Assembly: GCF_030486595.1 (NCBI RefSeq)
Contig: NZ_JAUJZH010000010.1
Coordinates: forward strand, 1-64,000
DNA: 64,000 bases
Direction of reading: 5' to 3'
DNA from: Variovorax ginsengisoli
GTDB taxonomy: Bacteria; Pseudomonadota; Gammaproteobacteria; Burkholderiales; Burkholderiaceae_C
Shown: positions 52,279-61,832 of the stretch, piece by piece
Position numbering within the stretch: position 1 is the first letter of the stretch
How the letters are laid out: the number at the start of each line of letters is the position of its first letter
The notes under the pieces: generated by a model
What the model was told of the DNA's origin: nothing
The model's database searches: none
The model's input: only the letters and a program-made list of their open reading frames with translations
Translations under genes and position numbers: made by a program

Positions 52279-53658
52279 ATGAACGCCTTCGATGCCCTGC
52301 GCAGCCTGTGGCTGCAGGCCGGATTGCCCGAGGAGGCACTGGCCTCTGCGCAGCTTCCGGGCGCCGACCCGGTGCTGCCTTCGTCTTTTGCGGTGGGCAC
52401 CGCGGCCCAATGCAGCATCGCGGCGGCGGCACTGGCGGCCTGCGAACTCGGCCACCAGCGCGGTGCCGCGCGCCAGGCGGTGAGCGTCGACATGCGGCAT
52501 GCGGCGCTCGAATGCACCGGCTGGTTCAGCCTCGACGGCCGGGTGCCCGAGCTCTGGGATGCCTTCTCGGGCCTTTATCGCAGCTCGGATGGCTGGGTGC
52601 GCATCCATGCCAATTTCGCGCACCATCGCGAAGGCGCGCTGCGGCTGCTGGGGCTGGACCCGCAGCGCGCGCAGCGGGCCGATGCCGAAGCTGCGATGCG
52701 GGGCTGGAAGGCGGTCGATTTCGAAGAAGCCGCGGCCGCGCGAGGCCTGGTCGCGACCGCGCTGCGGCGCTTCGAAGAGTGGGATGCGACCCCGCAGGGC
52801 AGGGCGCTGGCCGATCAGCCGTTGTTCACCATCGAGCGCATCGGCGATGCATCGCCCCTGTCACTGCTGCCGCTGGCGGACGACCAGCGCCCGCTCACCG
52901 GCCTGCGCGTGCTCGACCTCACGCGCATCCTTGCCGGCCCGGTGGGCGGTCGCGCGCTTGCGGCCTATGGCGCCGAGGTGATGCTGGTCAACTCGCCGAA
53001 GCTGCCGAACATCGAGGCCATCGCCGACACCAGCCGCGGCAAGCTGTCGGCGCATGTCGACCTCCAGAGCGCCGAAGGCAAGGAGACGCTGGCGCGCCTG
53101 CTGGCGGACGCGCATGTGTTCGTGCAGGGCTATCGCCCCGGCGGGCTCGCGGCGCTCGGCTTCGGTCCTGAAGACACGTCGCGCATCCGGCCCGGCATCG
53201 TCCACGTCTCGCTCTCGGCCTACGGCACGCGCGGGCCCTGGGCCGGGCGGCGCGGCTTCGATTCGCTGGTTCAGACGGCCATGGGCTTCAACCACGCCGA
53301 GGGCGAGGCCGCCGGCGACGGCAAGCCCCGGCCGCTGCCGATGCAGATCCTCGACGAGGCCACCGGCTACCTGATCGCGATGGGCGCGGCGGCGGCGCTG
53401 TGGCGCCAGCAGCGCGAGGGCGGCAGCTGGCACGTGCAGGTGTCGCTGGCGCAGACCGGGCGCTGGCTGCGCGGGTTGGGGCGGACCGAAGGCGGTCTCG
53501 GCGTGGCCGTGCCCGATCGGACGCCGTACCTGGAGACCTCGGCCTCGGGCTTCGGCGAGTTCTGCGGGTTGAGGCACAGCGCGCAGTTGGCGCGGACGCC
53601 GGCGGGGTGGACGCGGCCTTCGGTGCCGCCGGGGACGGATCCGGCTGTGTGGCCTTGA
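52279..53658 (+). CDS. CaiB/BaiF-type CoA-transferase (class III)
   Basis: This 459-residue protein has the class III CoA-transferase domain in its second half: LTGLRVLDLTRILAGPVGGR, ADAHVFVQGYRPGGLAALG, VHVSLSAYGTRGPWAG and MQILDEATGYLIAMGAA. The first 200 residues resemble a degenerate repeat of the same fold. The substrate cannot be inferred. It begins 22 bases after bglX, possibly co-transcribed. The C-terminus (SVPPGTDPAVWP) is short. Confidence 0.85.
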   Translation: MNAFDALRSLWLQAGLPEEALASAQLPGADPVLPSSFAVGTAAQCSIAAAALAACELGHQRGAARQAVSVDMRHAALECTGWFSLDGRVPELWDAFSGLYRSSDGWVRIHANFAHHREGALRLLGLDPQRAQRADAEAAMRGWKAVDFEEAAAARGLVATALRRFEEWDATPQGRALADQPLFTIERIGDASPLSLLPLADDQRPLTGLRVLDLTRILAGPVGGRALAAYGAEVMLVNSPKLPNIEAIADTSRGKLSAHVDLQSAEGKETLARLLADAHVFVQGYRPGGLAALGFGPEDTSRIRPGIVHVSLSAYGTRGPWAGRRGFDSLVQTAMGFNHAEGEAAGDGKPRPLPMQILDEATGYLIAMGAAAALWRQQREGGSWHVQVSLAQTGRWLRGLGRTEGGLGVAVPDRTPYLETSASGFGEFCGLRHSAQLARTPAGWTRPSVPPGTDPAVWP

Positions 53659-53660
53659 GC

Positions 53661-53703
53661 TTGACCCCAGTGTGATATAGATATACATTTTATCTTGTAT
53701 ATC
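53661..53703 (+). promoter_or_regulatory. Autoregulated promoter of the toxin-antitoxin pair
   Basis: TTGACC (53661-53666) and TACATT (53684-53689) are 17 bases apart. A perfect inverted repeat, GATATACA (53680-53687) and TGTATATC (53696-53703) around eight bases, covers the -10 and the start region. AbrB-type antitoxins bind such repeats in their own promoters. It is AT-rich against its surroundings. Confidence 0.7.
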
Positions 53704-53722
53704 CAATCAACGAGGAGCGCCG

Positions 53723-53953
53723 ATGCAAGTGTCGAAGTGGGGCAATAGCCTGGCGATTCGCTTGCCTGCGGCGTTGGTCAAGGAGTTGGAACTCGCCGAT
53801 GGCGATGACGTGCAAGTGAGCGTGCGTGGTCCTCGCCAACTGGTGCTGAGCAAGAAGCCGGGAAAAGAACAAGTTCTTGCGGCGTTGCGCGAGTTCCGCG
53901 GCCGACTGCCCGCTGATTTCTCATTCGATCGCGATGGCGCAAATGAGCGCTGA
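53723..53953 (+). CDS. AbrB/MazE-type antitoxin (VapB-like)
   Basis: This 76-residue protein has a SpoVT/AbrB DNA-binding domain, MQVSKWGNSLAIRLPAALVK, then ELADGDDVQVSV, and a C-terminal tail that would wrap the toxin. A GAGGAG site precedes the ATG at 53723. Its stop overlaps the toxin start. A perfect palindromic operator lies upstream. Confidence 0.92.
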   Translation: MQVSKWGNSLAIRLPAALVKELELADGDDVQVSVRGPRQLVLSKKPGKEQVLAALREFRGRLPADFSFDRDGANER

Positions 53954-54356
53954 GCGGTTTGTCGACACGAACGTCGTGCTGTACCTGCTGTCGCACGACG
54001 GCAAGAAGGCGGATCGTGCCGAAGCGGTGCTGGCGGAGGGGCCGGTTGTGAGCGTTCAGGTGTTGAACGAGTTCACGAATGTGGCGCGCCGCAAGCTGGG
54101 CATGTCATGGACTGACATCGGCGACTTTTCGGAACTGCTGCGTGCACTGTGTCGCGTCGAACCGATCACAATCGCAACCCATGACCTCGGCCGCCAACTG
54201 GCCGAGCGATATCAACTGTCCGTCTACGACTCGATGATCGCTGCTTCCGCCTTGTTGGCTGGGTGTGAGACGCTGTACTCGGAAGACATGCATGCCGGGC
54301 TTCGCGTCGAGGATCGATTGACGATCGAGAATCCGTTCGACGGCCGGCCCCATTGA
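53943..54356 (+). CDS. PIN-domain ribonuclease toxin (VapC-like)
   Basis: This 137-residue protein has the PIN acidic residues: RFVDTNVVLYLLSHD, LNEFTNVARRK, SVYDSMIAASALLAG and the closing SEDMHAG. VapC toxins cut RNA, often tRNA. The start is ATG 53943 or 53934; both overlap the antitoxin stop by a few bases. It closes a two-gene operon. Confidence 0.92.
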   Translation: MSAERFVDTNVVLYLLSHDGKKADRAEAVLAEGPVVSVQVLNEFTNVARRKLGMSWTDIGDFSELLRALCRVEPITIATHDLGRQLAERYQLSVYDSMIAASALLAGCETLYSEDMHAGLRVEDRLTIENPFDGRPH

Positions 54357-54404
54357 TGTCGAGCCTCCGAGGCCGGCCACAGATAAAACTAAGGAACACA
54401 ACAC

Positions 54405-55115
54405 ATGGGCGCGCAATGGAAAGCCAAGCACAAGGACCTGGCGGCCAACGCCAAGGGCCGGCTGTTCGGCAAGCTCGCGAAAGAAATCATGATCGCCGCC
54501 CGCAGCGGCGCCGACCCGGCGTCAAACTCGCGGCTGCGGCTGGTGGTCGAGCAGGCCCGCAAGGTCTCGATGCCCAAGGACACGCTCGAGCGTGCCATCA
54601 AGAAGGGCGCGGGCCTGACCGGCGAGTCGGTGCATTTCGATCACGTGATCTACGAGGGCTTCGCACCGCACCGGGTGCCGGTGATGGTCGAATGCCTGAC
54701 CGACAACGTCAACCGCACCGCGCCCGAGATGCGGGTGCTGTTCCGCAAGGGGCAACTGGGCGCGTCCGGTTCGGTCGCCTGGGACTTCGACCACCTCGGG
54801 ATGATCGAGGCCGAAGCCCGGCAGGCCGGTGCCGACCCTGAGCTCGCGGCCATCGAGGCCGGGGCCCAGGACTTCGAGCCGGGCGAGGAGGGCGTCACCG
54901 TGTTCCTTACCAGCCCGGCGGACCTCGACCTGGTCAGCCGCGCGCTGCCGGCCCAGGGCTTCACGGTGCTGTCGGCCAAGCTCGGCTACAAGGCCAAGAA
55001 CCCGATCGATCCTGCGAGCCTGAGCGCCGAGCATCTCGAAGAGGTGGAGGCCTTCCTGGCCGCCATCGATGCGAATGACGACGTGCAGCACGTGTTCGTG
55101 GGCCTGGCGGGGTAG
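54405..55115 (+). CDS. YebC/PmpR-family regulator or translation factor
   Basis: This 236-residue protein matches the YebC family: [19 protein letters not shown], then [57 protein letters not shown] and [12 protein letters not shown]. It is of the YeeN subgroup. Members were described as DNA-binding regulators and, more recently, as ribosome-associated factors that help translate proline stretches. Confidence 0.93.
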   Translation: MGAQWKAKHKDLAANAKGRLFGKLAKEIMIAARSGADPASNSRLRLVVEQARKVSMPKDTLERAIKKGAGLTGESVHFDHVIYEGFAPHRVPVMVECLTDNVNRTAPEMRVLFRKGQLGASGSVAWDFDHLGMIEAEARQAGADPELAAIEAGAQDFEPGEEGVTVFLTSPADLDLVSRALPAQGFTVLSAKLGYKAKNPIDPASLSAEHLEEVEAFLAAIDANDDVQHVFVGLAG

Positions 55116-55122
55116 GCCTGCG

Positions 55123-55905
55123 TCACGCGTCCACCATCTCGCGATAGGCGTGCCAACTCGCATGTGCGAGCCACGGGAAGATGACGACGAGCGCGAGCAT
55201 GAACGTCGCGAAGCCCAGGGCCGTCAGCAGCGCGATCAACGCAGCCCACAGCACGATGGCGGCCGGATTGCGGGCGCAGCAGCGCAGGCTGGTCAGCACC
55301 GCGGTGATGACGTCCACCGGGCGATCCACCAGCAACGGCACGCTGACGACCCCGAGCGCGAAGACGAGCGCGGCCACCGCGGCGCCGACCGCGACGAAGG
55401 CCACCACGAGAGTGACCGACTGGCCCGACAGCAATAGCGCCGCGGGCAGATTCGACGCGTGCCGCAGCTGCTCCGTGAAGAACAGGGCGAAGGTGATCGC
55501 GGCCAGGCGCTCCCAGACGAAGTACGCGAGGGTGAGCAGCAATCCGAACAGCGCGATCGAGCCGGCGTTGCCGCTCCAGGCGCGAAGCGCCGATGCGGAA
55601 TCCGGCGCGGCGGACTGCTCGCGCTGGCGCGACAGCGCGTACAGGGGCATCGCGACGAAGGGCGCCACCAGCAGGAAGCCGCCGAGCAGAGTGGGCGCAA
55701 GGTAGGTCGCCTCCCTGGTCGCGGCCATCAGGGCCAGGCCTGCAAGTGAAACCAGCACACCCATGCCGAGGCTCAAGCCCGGCAGGAAGGCCAGATCGCG
55801 TGCGCCCAGGCGCAGCCAGGCGAAGGGCCGCATGGCGCCAACCCGGCGCACGGCGGGCGCCGCCATCGATGGCGCAAGTGATCGACTGTCGAGCGGGTGT
55901 CCCAT
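55123..55905 (-). CDS. DUF2189 membrane protein
   Basis: This 260-residue protein has about six hydrophobic helices (FLPGLSLGMGVLVSLAGLAL, PTLLGGFLLVAPFVAMPLYA, then LALVVIFPWLAHASWHAYRE). That fits DUF2189, a family of proteobacterial membrane proteins of unknown function. I chose the ATG at 55905, eight bases after AGGAG; a GTG at 55914 is too close to that site. An FNR/Anr-type box lies 85 bases upstream at the right distance from a -10, so it is probably induced at low oxygen. Confidence 0.87.
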   Translation of the reverse strand: MGHPLDSRSLAPSMAAPAVRRVGAMRPFAWLRLGARDLAFLPGLSLGMGVLVSLAGLALMAATREATYLAPTLLGGFLLVAPFVAMPLYALSRQREQSAAPDSASALRAWSGNAGSIALFGLLLTLAYFVWERLAAITFALFFTEQLRHASNLPAALLLSGQSVTLVVAFVAVGAAVAALVFALGVVSVPLLVDRPVDVITAVLTSLRCCARNPAAIVLWAALIALLTALGFATFMLALVVIFPWLAHASWHAYREMVDA

Positions 55906-55989
55906 GGCGCACACTCCTTCGTGTGTCTCGCGCTGGAAGCCGGGCGGCGTCAGCGCTACGCCAGCATACTCGCGCGCATCGCCGGCAGA

Positions 55990-56003
55990 TTGACGTCAAT
56001 CAA
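55990..56003 (-). promoter_or_regulatory. FNR/Anr box upstream of DUF2189
   Basis: TTGAC-GTCA-ATCAA (reads TTGAT-TGAC-GTCAA on the minus strand) has nine of ten consensus positions of an FNR site. A TATGCT hexamer on the minus strand (55968-55963) is centred about 31 bases away, the spacing of an FNR-activated promoter. The sequence GATTGACGTCAATC within it is itself a perfect palindrome. Confidence 0.6.
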
Positions 56004-56074
56004 GGAAGTGAACGGGGCAGGTGAAGCCGGTCGTGAGCACTTGAGCGGTGTGCCGGCATTCGGCGGTGCGGCCG

Positions 56075-56962
56075 CTACGGCATCAACACCGTCCGCTGTG
56101 CCTCCGCCGTCTCGCGCAGGAAATCCCACACCGCCTTCATCCGCGCCAGGTGCCGCGTCTCCGCCGGCACCGATATCCAGAAGGTCCGCGTGAAGTTGGC
56201 CTCGGCCGGCAGCACGCGCCGCAGCGACTTGTCCCGCTCCGCAATGAAGGCCGGCAGCACCGCGATGCCGGCGCCGGCCGCCGTGGCCTGGTGCTGCGCC
56301 AGGATGCTGGTGCTGCGCAGCGCGAAGGAGTCGGGCTTGTACAGCTCGTCGAGGTATTGCAGTTCCTTGCTGAAGAGCAGGTCGTCGACATAGCTGATGA
56401 AGGTGTGGCCGCGCAGGTCGTCGCGGCTGCGGATCGGGGCGTGGTTCGCCAAGTACGACTTCGAGGCATAAAGCCGCAGCACGTAGTCGCTGAGCTTGGC
56501 GACGACCACCGGGCCGCGCGCCGGCCGTTCGAGCGAGATCACGATGTCGGCTTCGCGCCGCGACAGGTGCACCAGCCGCGGCATGGCGAGCAGGTCGATC
56601 ACCAGCTTCGGATGCGCCTGCGCGAACAGCGCCAGCTGCGGCGCCAGCACCACGGTGCCGAAGCCCTCGGTGGCGCCGATCCGCACCAGGCCCGACAAGC
56701 CCTCCTGCGACGCCGGCGCCGACCGCTCGACCGTGTGGAAGGCTGCCTCCATCGCCTCGACCTGCGGCTGCAGCCGGCGGCCGGCCTCGGTCAGGCGGTG
56801 GCCGTCGGCTTCGCGCGAGAAGAGGGCGCCCCCGACCTGCTTCTCGAGCGCCTGGATGCGGCGCGCGACCGTCGTGTGGTCGACCGCCAGCCGCCGCGCC
56901 GCGCCGACCAGCGTGCCGGTGCGAGAGAGCTCGAGAAAAAAGCGCAGGTTGTCCCAGTCCAT
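56075..56962 (-). CDS. LysR-family regulator of the valine-degradation operon
   Basis: This 295-residue protein opens [18 protein letters not shown] with the LysR helix-turn-helix ([20 protein letters not shown]) and has an effector domain with [15 protein letters not shown] and [13 protein letters not shown]. It is divergent from mmsA with 108 bases between starts that hold an inverted repeat. The ATG at 56962 is preferred to TTG at 56971. Its ligand is probably an intermediate of the pathway. Confidence 0.92.
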   Translation of the reverse strand: MDWDNLRFFLELSRTGTLVGAARRLAVDHTTVARRIQALEKQVGGALFSREADGHRLTEAGRRLQPQVEAMEAAFHTVERSAPASQEGLSGLVRIGATEGFGTVVLAPQLALFAQAHPKLVIDLLAMPRLVHLSRREADIVISLERPARGPVVVAKLSDYVLRLYASKSYLANHAPIRSRDDLRGHTFISYVDDLLFSKELQYLDELYKPDSFALRSTSILAQHQATAAGAGIAVLPAFIAERDKSLRRVLPAEANFTRTFWISVPAETRHLARMKAVWDFLRETAEAQRTVLMP

Positions 56963-56972
56963 CGTCTGCAAT

Positions 56973-56993
56973 TATGCAGATCGAAGGTGCATA
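56973..56993. promoter_or_regulatory. LysR-type binding site before mmsA
   Basis: TATGCA (56973-56978) and TGCATA (56988-56993) are exact complements around nine bases, a usual LysR box form. Two more perfect repeats are near: CTGCA-ATTA-TGCAG at 56966-56979 and TTGCCATGGCAA at 57002-57013. Confidence 0.55.
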
Positions 56994-57070
56994 TTTGTCT
57001 ATTGCCATGGCAAAAGTGCAAAGCTAGGATGAGCCGCTGCAGACCCCCCATTCCAAGGAGACAAGTTCAC

Positions 57071-58591
57071 ATGGACGCCACCACCACCTCCGCGACCCAG
57101 GTCGCCACCGTCAAGCTGCTGATCGGCGGCAGGTTCGTCGAGTCAAAGACCACCGAGTGGCGCGACATCGTCAACCCCGCCACGCAGGAAGTGCTGGCCA
57201 AGGTGCCGTTCGCAACCCCGGCCGAAGTCGACGCCGCGGTCGCCTCGGCCAAGGAAGCCTTCAAGACCTGGCGCAAGACGCCGATCGGCGCCCGGGCCCG
57301 GATCTTCCTCAAGTACCAGCAGTTGATCCGCGAAAACATGGCCGAACTGGCCGCGATCCTCACGGCCGAGCAGGGCAAGACCCTGCCCGACGCCGAGGGC
57401 GACGTGTTCCGCGGCCTCGAGGTGGTCGAGCATGCGGCGTCGATCGGCAACCTGCAGCTGGGCGAACTGGCCAACAACGTGGCCAATGGGGTCGACACCT
57501 ACACGCTGCTGCAACCGCTGGGCGTGTGCGCCGGCATCACGCCCTTCAATTTCCCGGCGATGATCCCGCTGTGGATGTTCCCGATGGCGATCGTCACCGG
57601 CAACACCTTCGTGCTGAAGCCCTCCGAGCAAGACCCGATGGTCACGATGCGCCTGTGCGAACTGGCGCTCGAAGCCGGCATCCCGGCCGGGGTGCTCAAC
57701 GTGGTCCACGGCGGCGAGCAGGTGGTCAACGCCATCTGCGACCACAAGGACATCAAGGCGATTTCCTTCGTCGGCTCGACCAAGGTCGGCACCCACGTCT
57801 ACAACCGCGCCACGCTGGCCGGCAAGCGCGTGCAATGCATGATGGGCGCGAAGAACCACGCGATCGTGATGCCCGACGCCAACAAGGAGCAGACCCTCAA
57901 CGCGCTGGCCGGCGCGAGCTTCGGCGCCGCGGGGCAGCGCTGCATGGCGGTGTCGGTGGCGGTGCTGGTCGGCGAGGCGCAGAAGTGGGTGCCCGACCTG
58001 GTCGAAAAAGCAAAGACGCTGAAGATCGGCGCCGGCACCGAGAAGGGCGTCGACGTCGGCCCGCTGGTGTCCTGCGCGGCCTACGACCGGGTCAACGGCC
58101 TGATCGAGCGCGGCGTGGCCGACGGCGCGACCCTGGCGCTCGATGGCCGCAAGCCCACCGTGCCCGGCTACGAGAAGGGCAATTTCGTCGGCCCAACGGT
58201 GTTCGCCGACGTCAAGCCCGGCATGACGATCTACGAACAGGAAATCTTCGGCCCGGTGCTGTGCCTGGCCAATGCCGAGAGCATCGACGAGGCGATCGAG
58301 CTGATCAACGCCAACCCGAACGGCAACGGCACCGCGATCTTCACGCAGTCGGGCGCCGCGGCGCGCCGCTTCCAGGAGGACATCGACGTCGGCCAGGTCG
58401 GCATCAATGTGCCGATCCCGGTGCCGGTGCCGATGTTCTCGTTCACGGGCTCGCGGGCCTCGAAGCTCGGCGACCTGGGGCCGTACGGCAAGCAGGTGAT
58501 CATGTTCTACACCCAGACCAAGACCGTCACGGCGCGCTGGTTCGACGACAACACGGCGCACGGTCTCAACACCACGATCAGCCTCAAGTAA
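57071..58591 (+). CDS. mmsA: Methylmalonate-semialdehyde dehydrogenase (CoA-acylating)
   Basis: This 506-residue enzyme oxidises methylmalonate semialdehyde to propionyl-CoA in valine catabolism (and malonate semialdehyde to acetyl-CoA). Signatures are [44 protein letters not shown], the catalytic cysteine in [14 protein letters not shown] and [14 protein letters not shown]. It starts the valine-degradation operon, opposite the LysR gene. CAAGGAG lies before the ATG at 57071. Confidence 0.96.
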   Translation: MDATTTSATQVATVKLLIGGRFVESKTTEWRDIVNPATQEVLAKVPFATPAEVDAAVASAKEAFKTWRKTPIGARARIFLKYQQLIRENMAELAAILTAEQGKTLPDAEGDVFRGLEVVEHAASIGNLQLGELANNVANGVDTYTLLQPLGVCAGITPFNFPAMIPLWMFPMAIVTGNTFVLKPSEQDPMVTMRLCELALEAGIPAGVLNVVHGGEQVVNAICDHKDIKAISFVGSTKVGTHVYNRATLAGKRVQCMMGAKNHAIVMPDANKEQTLNALAGASFGAAGQRCMAVSVAVLVGEAQKWVPDLVEKAKTLKIGAGTEKGVDVGPLVSCAAYDRVNGLIERGVADGATLALDGRKPTVPGYEKGNFVGPTVFADVKPGMTIYEQEIFGPVLCLANAESIDEAIELINANPNGNGTAIFTQSGAAARRFQEDIDVGQVGINVPIPVPVPMFSFTGSRASKLGDLGPYGKQVIMFYTQTKTVTARWFDDNTAHGLNTTISLK

Positions 58592-58601
58592 GCTCGTCCG
58601 C

Positions 58602-59756
58602 ATGGACTTCGAGCTGACCGGGGAGCAGCGCGCCTTTGCCCAGACGGCGCGCGACTTTGCCCTGAACGAATTCGCGCCGCACGCGGCGCGCTGGGACGCC
58701 GAGGCGATCTTCCCGAAGGACGCCATCGCCAAGGCCGGCGAGCTGGGCTTCTGCGGGCTCTATGCGCCGGACAGCATCGATGGCCTGGCCTTGCCGCGCC
58801 TCGATGCCACGCTGGTGTTCGAGGAGATGGCCGCGGTCGATCCGTCGACCACCGCGTTCATCACGATCCACAACATGGCGACCTGGATGCTCGGCACCTG
58901 GGGCGGTCCGGCGGTGCGCGAGCGTTGGGGCGCGGACCTGACCAGCGGGCGCAAGCTGGCCTCCTATTGCCTGACCGAGCCCGGTGCCGGCTCGGACGCC
59001 GCATCGCTCAAGACGCGCGCCGAGCTGCAGGGCAACGAGTACGTGATCAATGGCGGCAAGGCCTTCATCTCGGGCGCCGGTTCCACCGACGTGCTGGTGC
59101 TGATGGCGCGCACCGGCGGCGGCGGCGCCGGCGGCATCTCGGCGCTGGCGGTGCCGGCCGATGCGCCCGGCATCAGCTACGGCAAGAAAGAACACAAGAT
59201 GGGCTGGAACAGCCAGCCCACGCGCACCATCGACTTCGACGACGTGCGGGTGCCGGCCGAGAACCTGCTGGGCAGCGAAGGCGAGGGCTTTCGCATCGCG
59301 ATGAAGGGGCTCGACGGCGGCCGCATCAACATCGCGACCTGCTCGGTCGGCGCGGCGCAAGGCGCGCTCGACGCCGCTCGGCGCTACCTGCACGAGCGCC
59401 AGCAGTTCGGCAAGCCGCTGGCCAGCTTCCAGGCGCTGCAGTTCAAGCTGGCCGACATGGCGACCGAACTGGTGGCGGCGCGGCAGATGGTGCGGCTGGC
59501 CGCGAGCAAGCTCGATGCCGGCCATGCCGACGCGACCACCTATTGCGCGATGGCCAAGCGCTTCGCGACCGATGCCGGCTTCAATGTCTGCAACGACGCG
59601 CTGCAGCTGCACGGCGGCTACGGCTACCTGAGCGAATTCCCGCTGGAGCGGCTGGTGCGCGACGCGCGCGTGCACCAGATCCTCGAAGGCACCAATGAAA
59701 TCATGCGCGTGATCGTCGCGCGCAAACTCCTCGAAGGCGATACCGACATCCGATGA
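58602..59756 (+). CDS. Acyl-CoA dehydrogenase, probably isobutyryl-CoA dehydrogenase
   Basis: This 384-residue FAD enzyme oxidises acyl-CoA to enoyl-CoA and passes electrons to ETF. Motifs are YCLTEPGAGSDAASLKT, GWNSQPTRTIDFDDVRVP, AARRYLHERQQFGKPLASFQ and GGYGYLSEFPLERL with the catalytic base in the C-terminal domain. Position in the operon points to isobutyryl-CoA as substrate. It overlaps the next gene by four bases. Confidence 0.94.
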   Translation: MDFELTGEQRAFAQTARDFALNEFAPHAARWDAEAIFPKDAIAKAGELGFCGLYAPDSIDGLALPRLDATLVFEEMAAVDPSTTAFITIHNMATWMLGTWGGPAVRERWGADLTSGRKLASYCLTEPGAGSDAASLKTRAELQGNEYVINGGKAFISGAGSTDVLVLMARTGGGGAGGISALAVPADAPGISYGKKEHKMGWNSQPTRTIDFDDVRVPAENLLGSEGEGFRIAMKGLDGGRINIATCSVGAAQGALDAARRYLHERQQFGKPLASFQALQFKLADMATELVAARQMVRLAASKLDAGHADATTYCAMAKRFATDAGFNVCNDALQLHGGYGYLSEFPLERLVRDARVHQILEGTNEIMRVIVARKLLEGDTDIR

Positions 59757-60868
59757 CCGACTCCGTAGTTCTCTTCAATGAAATCAAGGCCGCCGACGGC
59801 AGGCGCTTCGGCGTTGCCACGCTCAATGCGCCGGCCTCGCTCAATGCGCTCTCGGTCGCGATGGTGCGGCTGCTGACGCCGAAGCTGCGCGAGTGGGCAG
59901 AGGATGCGGGCATCGTCGGCGTGCTGCTCGATGCGGCGGGCGAGAAGGCCTTCTGCGCCGGCGGCGACCTGCGCCAGCTCTACCAGACGCTGCTCGAATG
60001 CGGTCCGGAACGCAACGAATATGCCGAGCGTTTCTTCGCCGAGGAGTACGAGCTCGACCACCTGATCCACACCTTCCCGAAGCCCTTCCTGTGCTGGGGC
60101 CACGGCATCGTGATGGGGGGCGGCGTCGGGCTCATGTCCGGTGCCTCGCACCGTGTGGTCACGGCGCAGAGCCGGGTCGCGATGCCCGAGATCAACATCG
60201 GCCTCTACCCGGACGTCGGCGGCAGCTGGTTCCTGCGCCGCATGCCGGGTCGCGTGGGCCTGTTCCTGGCGCTCACGGCCGCGCCGTTGAATGCGGCGGA
60301 CGCGATCTTCTGCGGCCTGGCCGATCTGCTGGTGCCGCACGAGAAGAAGACGCAGGTGCTCGAGTCGATCGCCTCGGCACCCTGGCAGGCCGAGCCGCAG
60401 GCCGACCGCGCCACCTTGTCGCGGGTGCTGGCGCAGGCCGGCGAGGGCGCCGGGCTGCCGCCCTCGAAACTGCGCGAGCACTTCGACACCATCAACGCGC
60501 TGATGGCCGGCGACGACCTGCTCGACATCGCGAAGCGGCTGCGCAAGCTGCAGCATGAAGACCCATGGCTGCAGACGGCCGCGAAGACCTTCGCCAAGGG
60601 CGCGCCGAGTTCGGCCGCGCTGAGCTTCGCGCTCTGGCAGCGGGTGCCGCGGATGTCGCTGGCCGAGGTGTTCCGGCTCGAGTACTGGGCCTCGCTGGGC
60701 TTCTGTGCCCACAAGGACTTCGCCGAGGGCATCCGCGCCGTGCTGGTCGACAAGGACCGCAATCCGCGCTGGAGCCCGGCCACCCTCGAGGAGATCACGC
60801 CGGCCTTCATCGAAGATCATCTGCGCCCGCGCGGCGAGATGGCGCCCGAACTGGTGTCGCTCGCCTGA
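59753..60868 (+). CDS. 3-hydroxyisobutyryl-CoA hydrolase (enoyl-CoA hydratase fold)
   Basis: This 371-residue protein has the crotonase fold with FCAGGDLRQLYQTLLE and GHGIVMGGGVGLMSGASHRV, and PEINIGLYPDVGGSWFLRR, as in the hydrolase. It is longer than a simple hydratase (about 260) and has a C-terminal extension. It frees 3-hydroxyisobutyrate in valine breakdown. ATGA overlap with the dehydrogenase and a 40-base gap to mmsB. Confidence 0.92.
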   Translation: MTDSVVLFNEIKAADGRRFGVATLNAPASLNALSVAMVRLLTPKLREWAEDAGIVGVLLDAAGEKAFCAGGDLRQLYQTLLECGPERNEYAERFFAEEYELDHLIHTFPKPFLCWGHGIVMGGGVGLMSGASHRVVTAQSRVAMPEINIGLYPDVGGSWFLRRMPGRVGLFLALTAAPLNAADAIFCGLADLLVPHEKKTQVLESIASAPWQAEPQADRATLSRVLAQAGEGAGLPPSKLREHFDTINALMAGDDLLDIAKRLRKLQHEDPWLQTAAKTFAKGAPSSAALSFALWQRVPRMSLAEVFRLEYWASLGFCAHKDFAEGIRAVLVDKDRNPRWSPATLEEITPAFIEDHLRPRGEMAPELVSLA

Positions 60869-60908
60869 GCGTGCCGCCCGCATCCCCACAAGAACGGAGA
60901 CACACGAC

Positions 60909-61799
60909 ATGAAGATCGCATTCATCGGCCTCGGCAACATGGGCGGGCCGATGGCCCTCAATTTGCTGAAAGCCGGCCACACGCTGAGCGCCTTCGACCT
61001 CTCGGCCGAAGCCTGCAAAAAGTTCGCGGCCGAGGGCCTGGCGATCGCCGCCTCGGCGGCCGAGACCGTGGCCAGCGCCGAGGTCGTGATCAGCATGCTG
61101 CCGGCCAGCGCCCATGTCGAAGCCCTGTACCTGGGCAGCGACGGGCTGCTCGAGAAGATCGCACCGGGCGCGCTGGTGATCGACAGCAGCACCATCGCGG
61201 CCGCGACCTCGCGCAAGGTGGCCGAGGCGGGCGTCAAGCGCGGCATCGCGGTGATCGACGCGCCGGTGTCGGGCGGCACCGGCGGCGCGATCGCAGGCAC
61301 GCTGACCTTCATGGTCGGCGGCGCCGAGGCCGACCTCGAGCGCGCCCGTCCGGTGCTCGAGAAGATGGGCGCCAACATCTTCCACGCTGGCGCCGCGGGT
61401 GCCGGCCAGACCGCCAAGATCTGCAACAACATGCTGCTCGGCATCCTGATGATCGGCACCTCGGAGGCGATCGCGCTGGGCGTGGCCAACGGCCTCGATC
61501 CGAAAGTGCTGTCCGAGATCATGCGGCGCTCCTCGGGCGGCAACTGGGCGCTCGAGAAGTACAACCCGCTGCCCGGCGTGATGGAGAACGCACCGGCTTC
61601 CAAGGGCTATGCGGGCGGCTTCGGCACCGACCTGATGCTCAAGGACCTCGGCCTCGCGCAGGAGAACGCGGCCGCGGTGCGGGCTTCGACGCCGCTCGGC
61701 GGGCTGGCCCGCAACCTGTATGCCGCCCACAGCCTCGGAGGCCATGGGGCGCTGGATTTCTCGAGCGTGATCAAGCTGGTGCAGGGCAAGGCAGCCTGA
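60909..61799 (+). CDS. mmsB: 3-hydroxyisobutyrate dehydrogenase
   Basis: This 296-residue NAD enzyme oxidises 3-hydroxyisobutyrate to methylmalonate semialdehyde. The Rossmann motif is FIGLGNMGGPMALNLLKAGH, the substrate motif DAPVSGGTGGAIAGTLTFMV, and the catalytic lysine is in AGAGQTAKICNNMLLG. GFGTDLMLKDLGLAQE is the usual end. Last gene of the operon, whose product is the substrate of MmsA. Confidence 0.96.
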   Translation: MKIAFIGLGNMGGPMALNLLKAGHTLSAFDLSAEACKKFAAEGLAIAASAAETVASAEVVISMLPASAHVEALYLGSDGLLEKIAPGALVIDSSTIAAATSRKVAEAGVKRGIAVIDAPVSGGTGGAIAGTLTFMVGGAEADLERARPVLEKMGANIFHAGAAGAGQTAKICNNMLLGILMIGTSEAIALGVANGLDPKVLSEIMRRSSGGNWALEKYNPLPGVMENAPASKGYAGGFGTDLMLKDLGLAQENAAAVRASTPLGGLARNLYAAHSLGGHGALDFSSVIKLVQGKAA

Positions 61800-61832
61800 T
61801 CCCGAAGTAGATCCAGATCCGACGCCGCCGCT

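Noticed and set aside
50067..52517. 816-codon minus-strand frame opposite bglX
   Set aside because: BglX is complete with all catalytic motifs on the plus strand; the mirror frame has no motif.
53661..54356. A larger defence island around the PIN toxin
   Set aside because: Neighbours on both sides are ordinary metabolic and translation genes, so this is a lone toxin-antitoxin pair.
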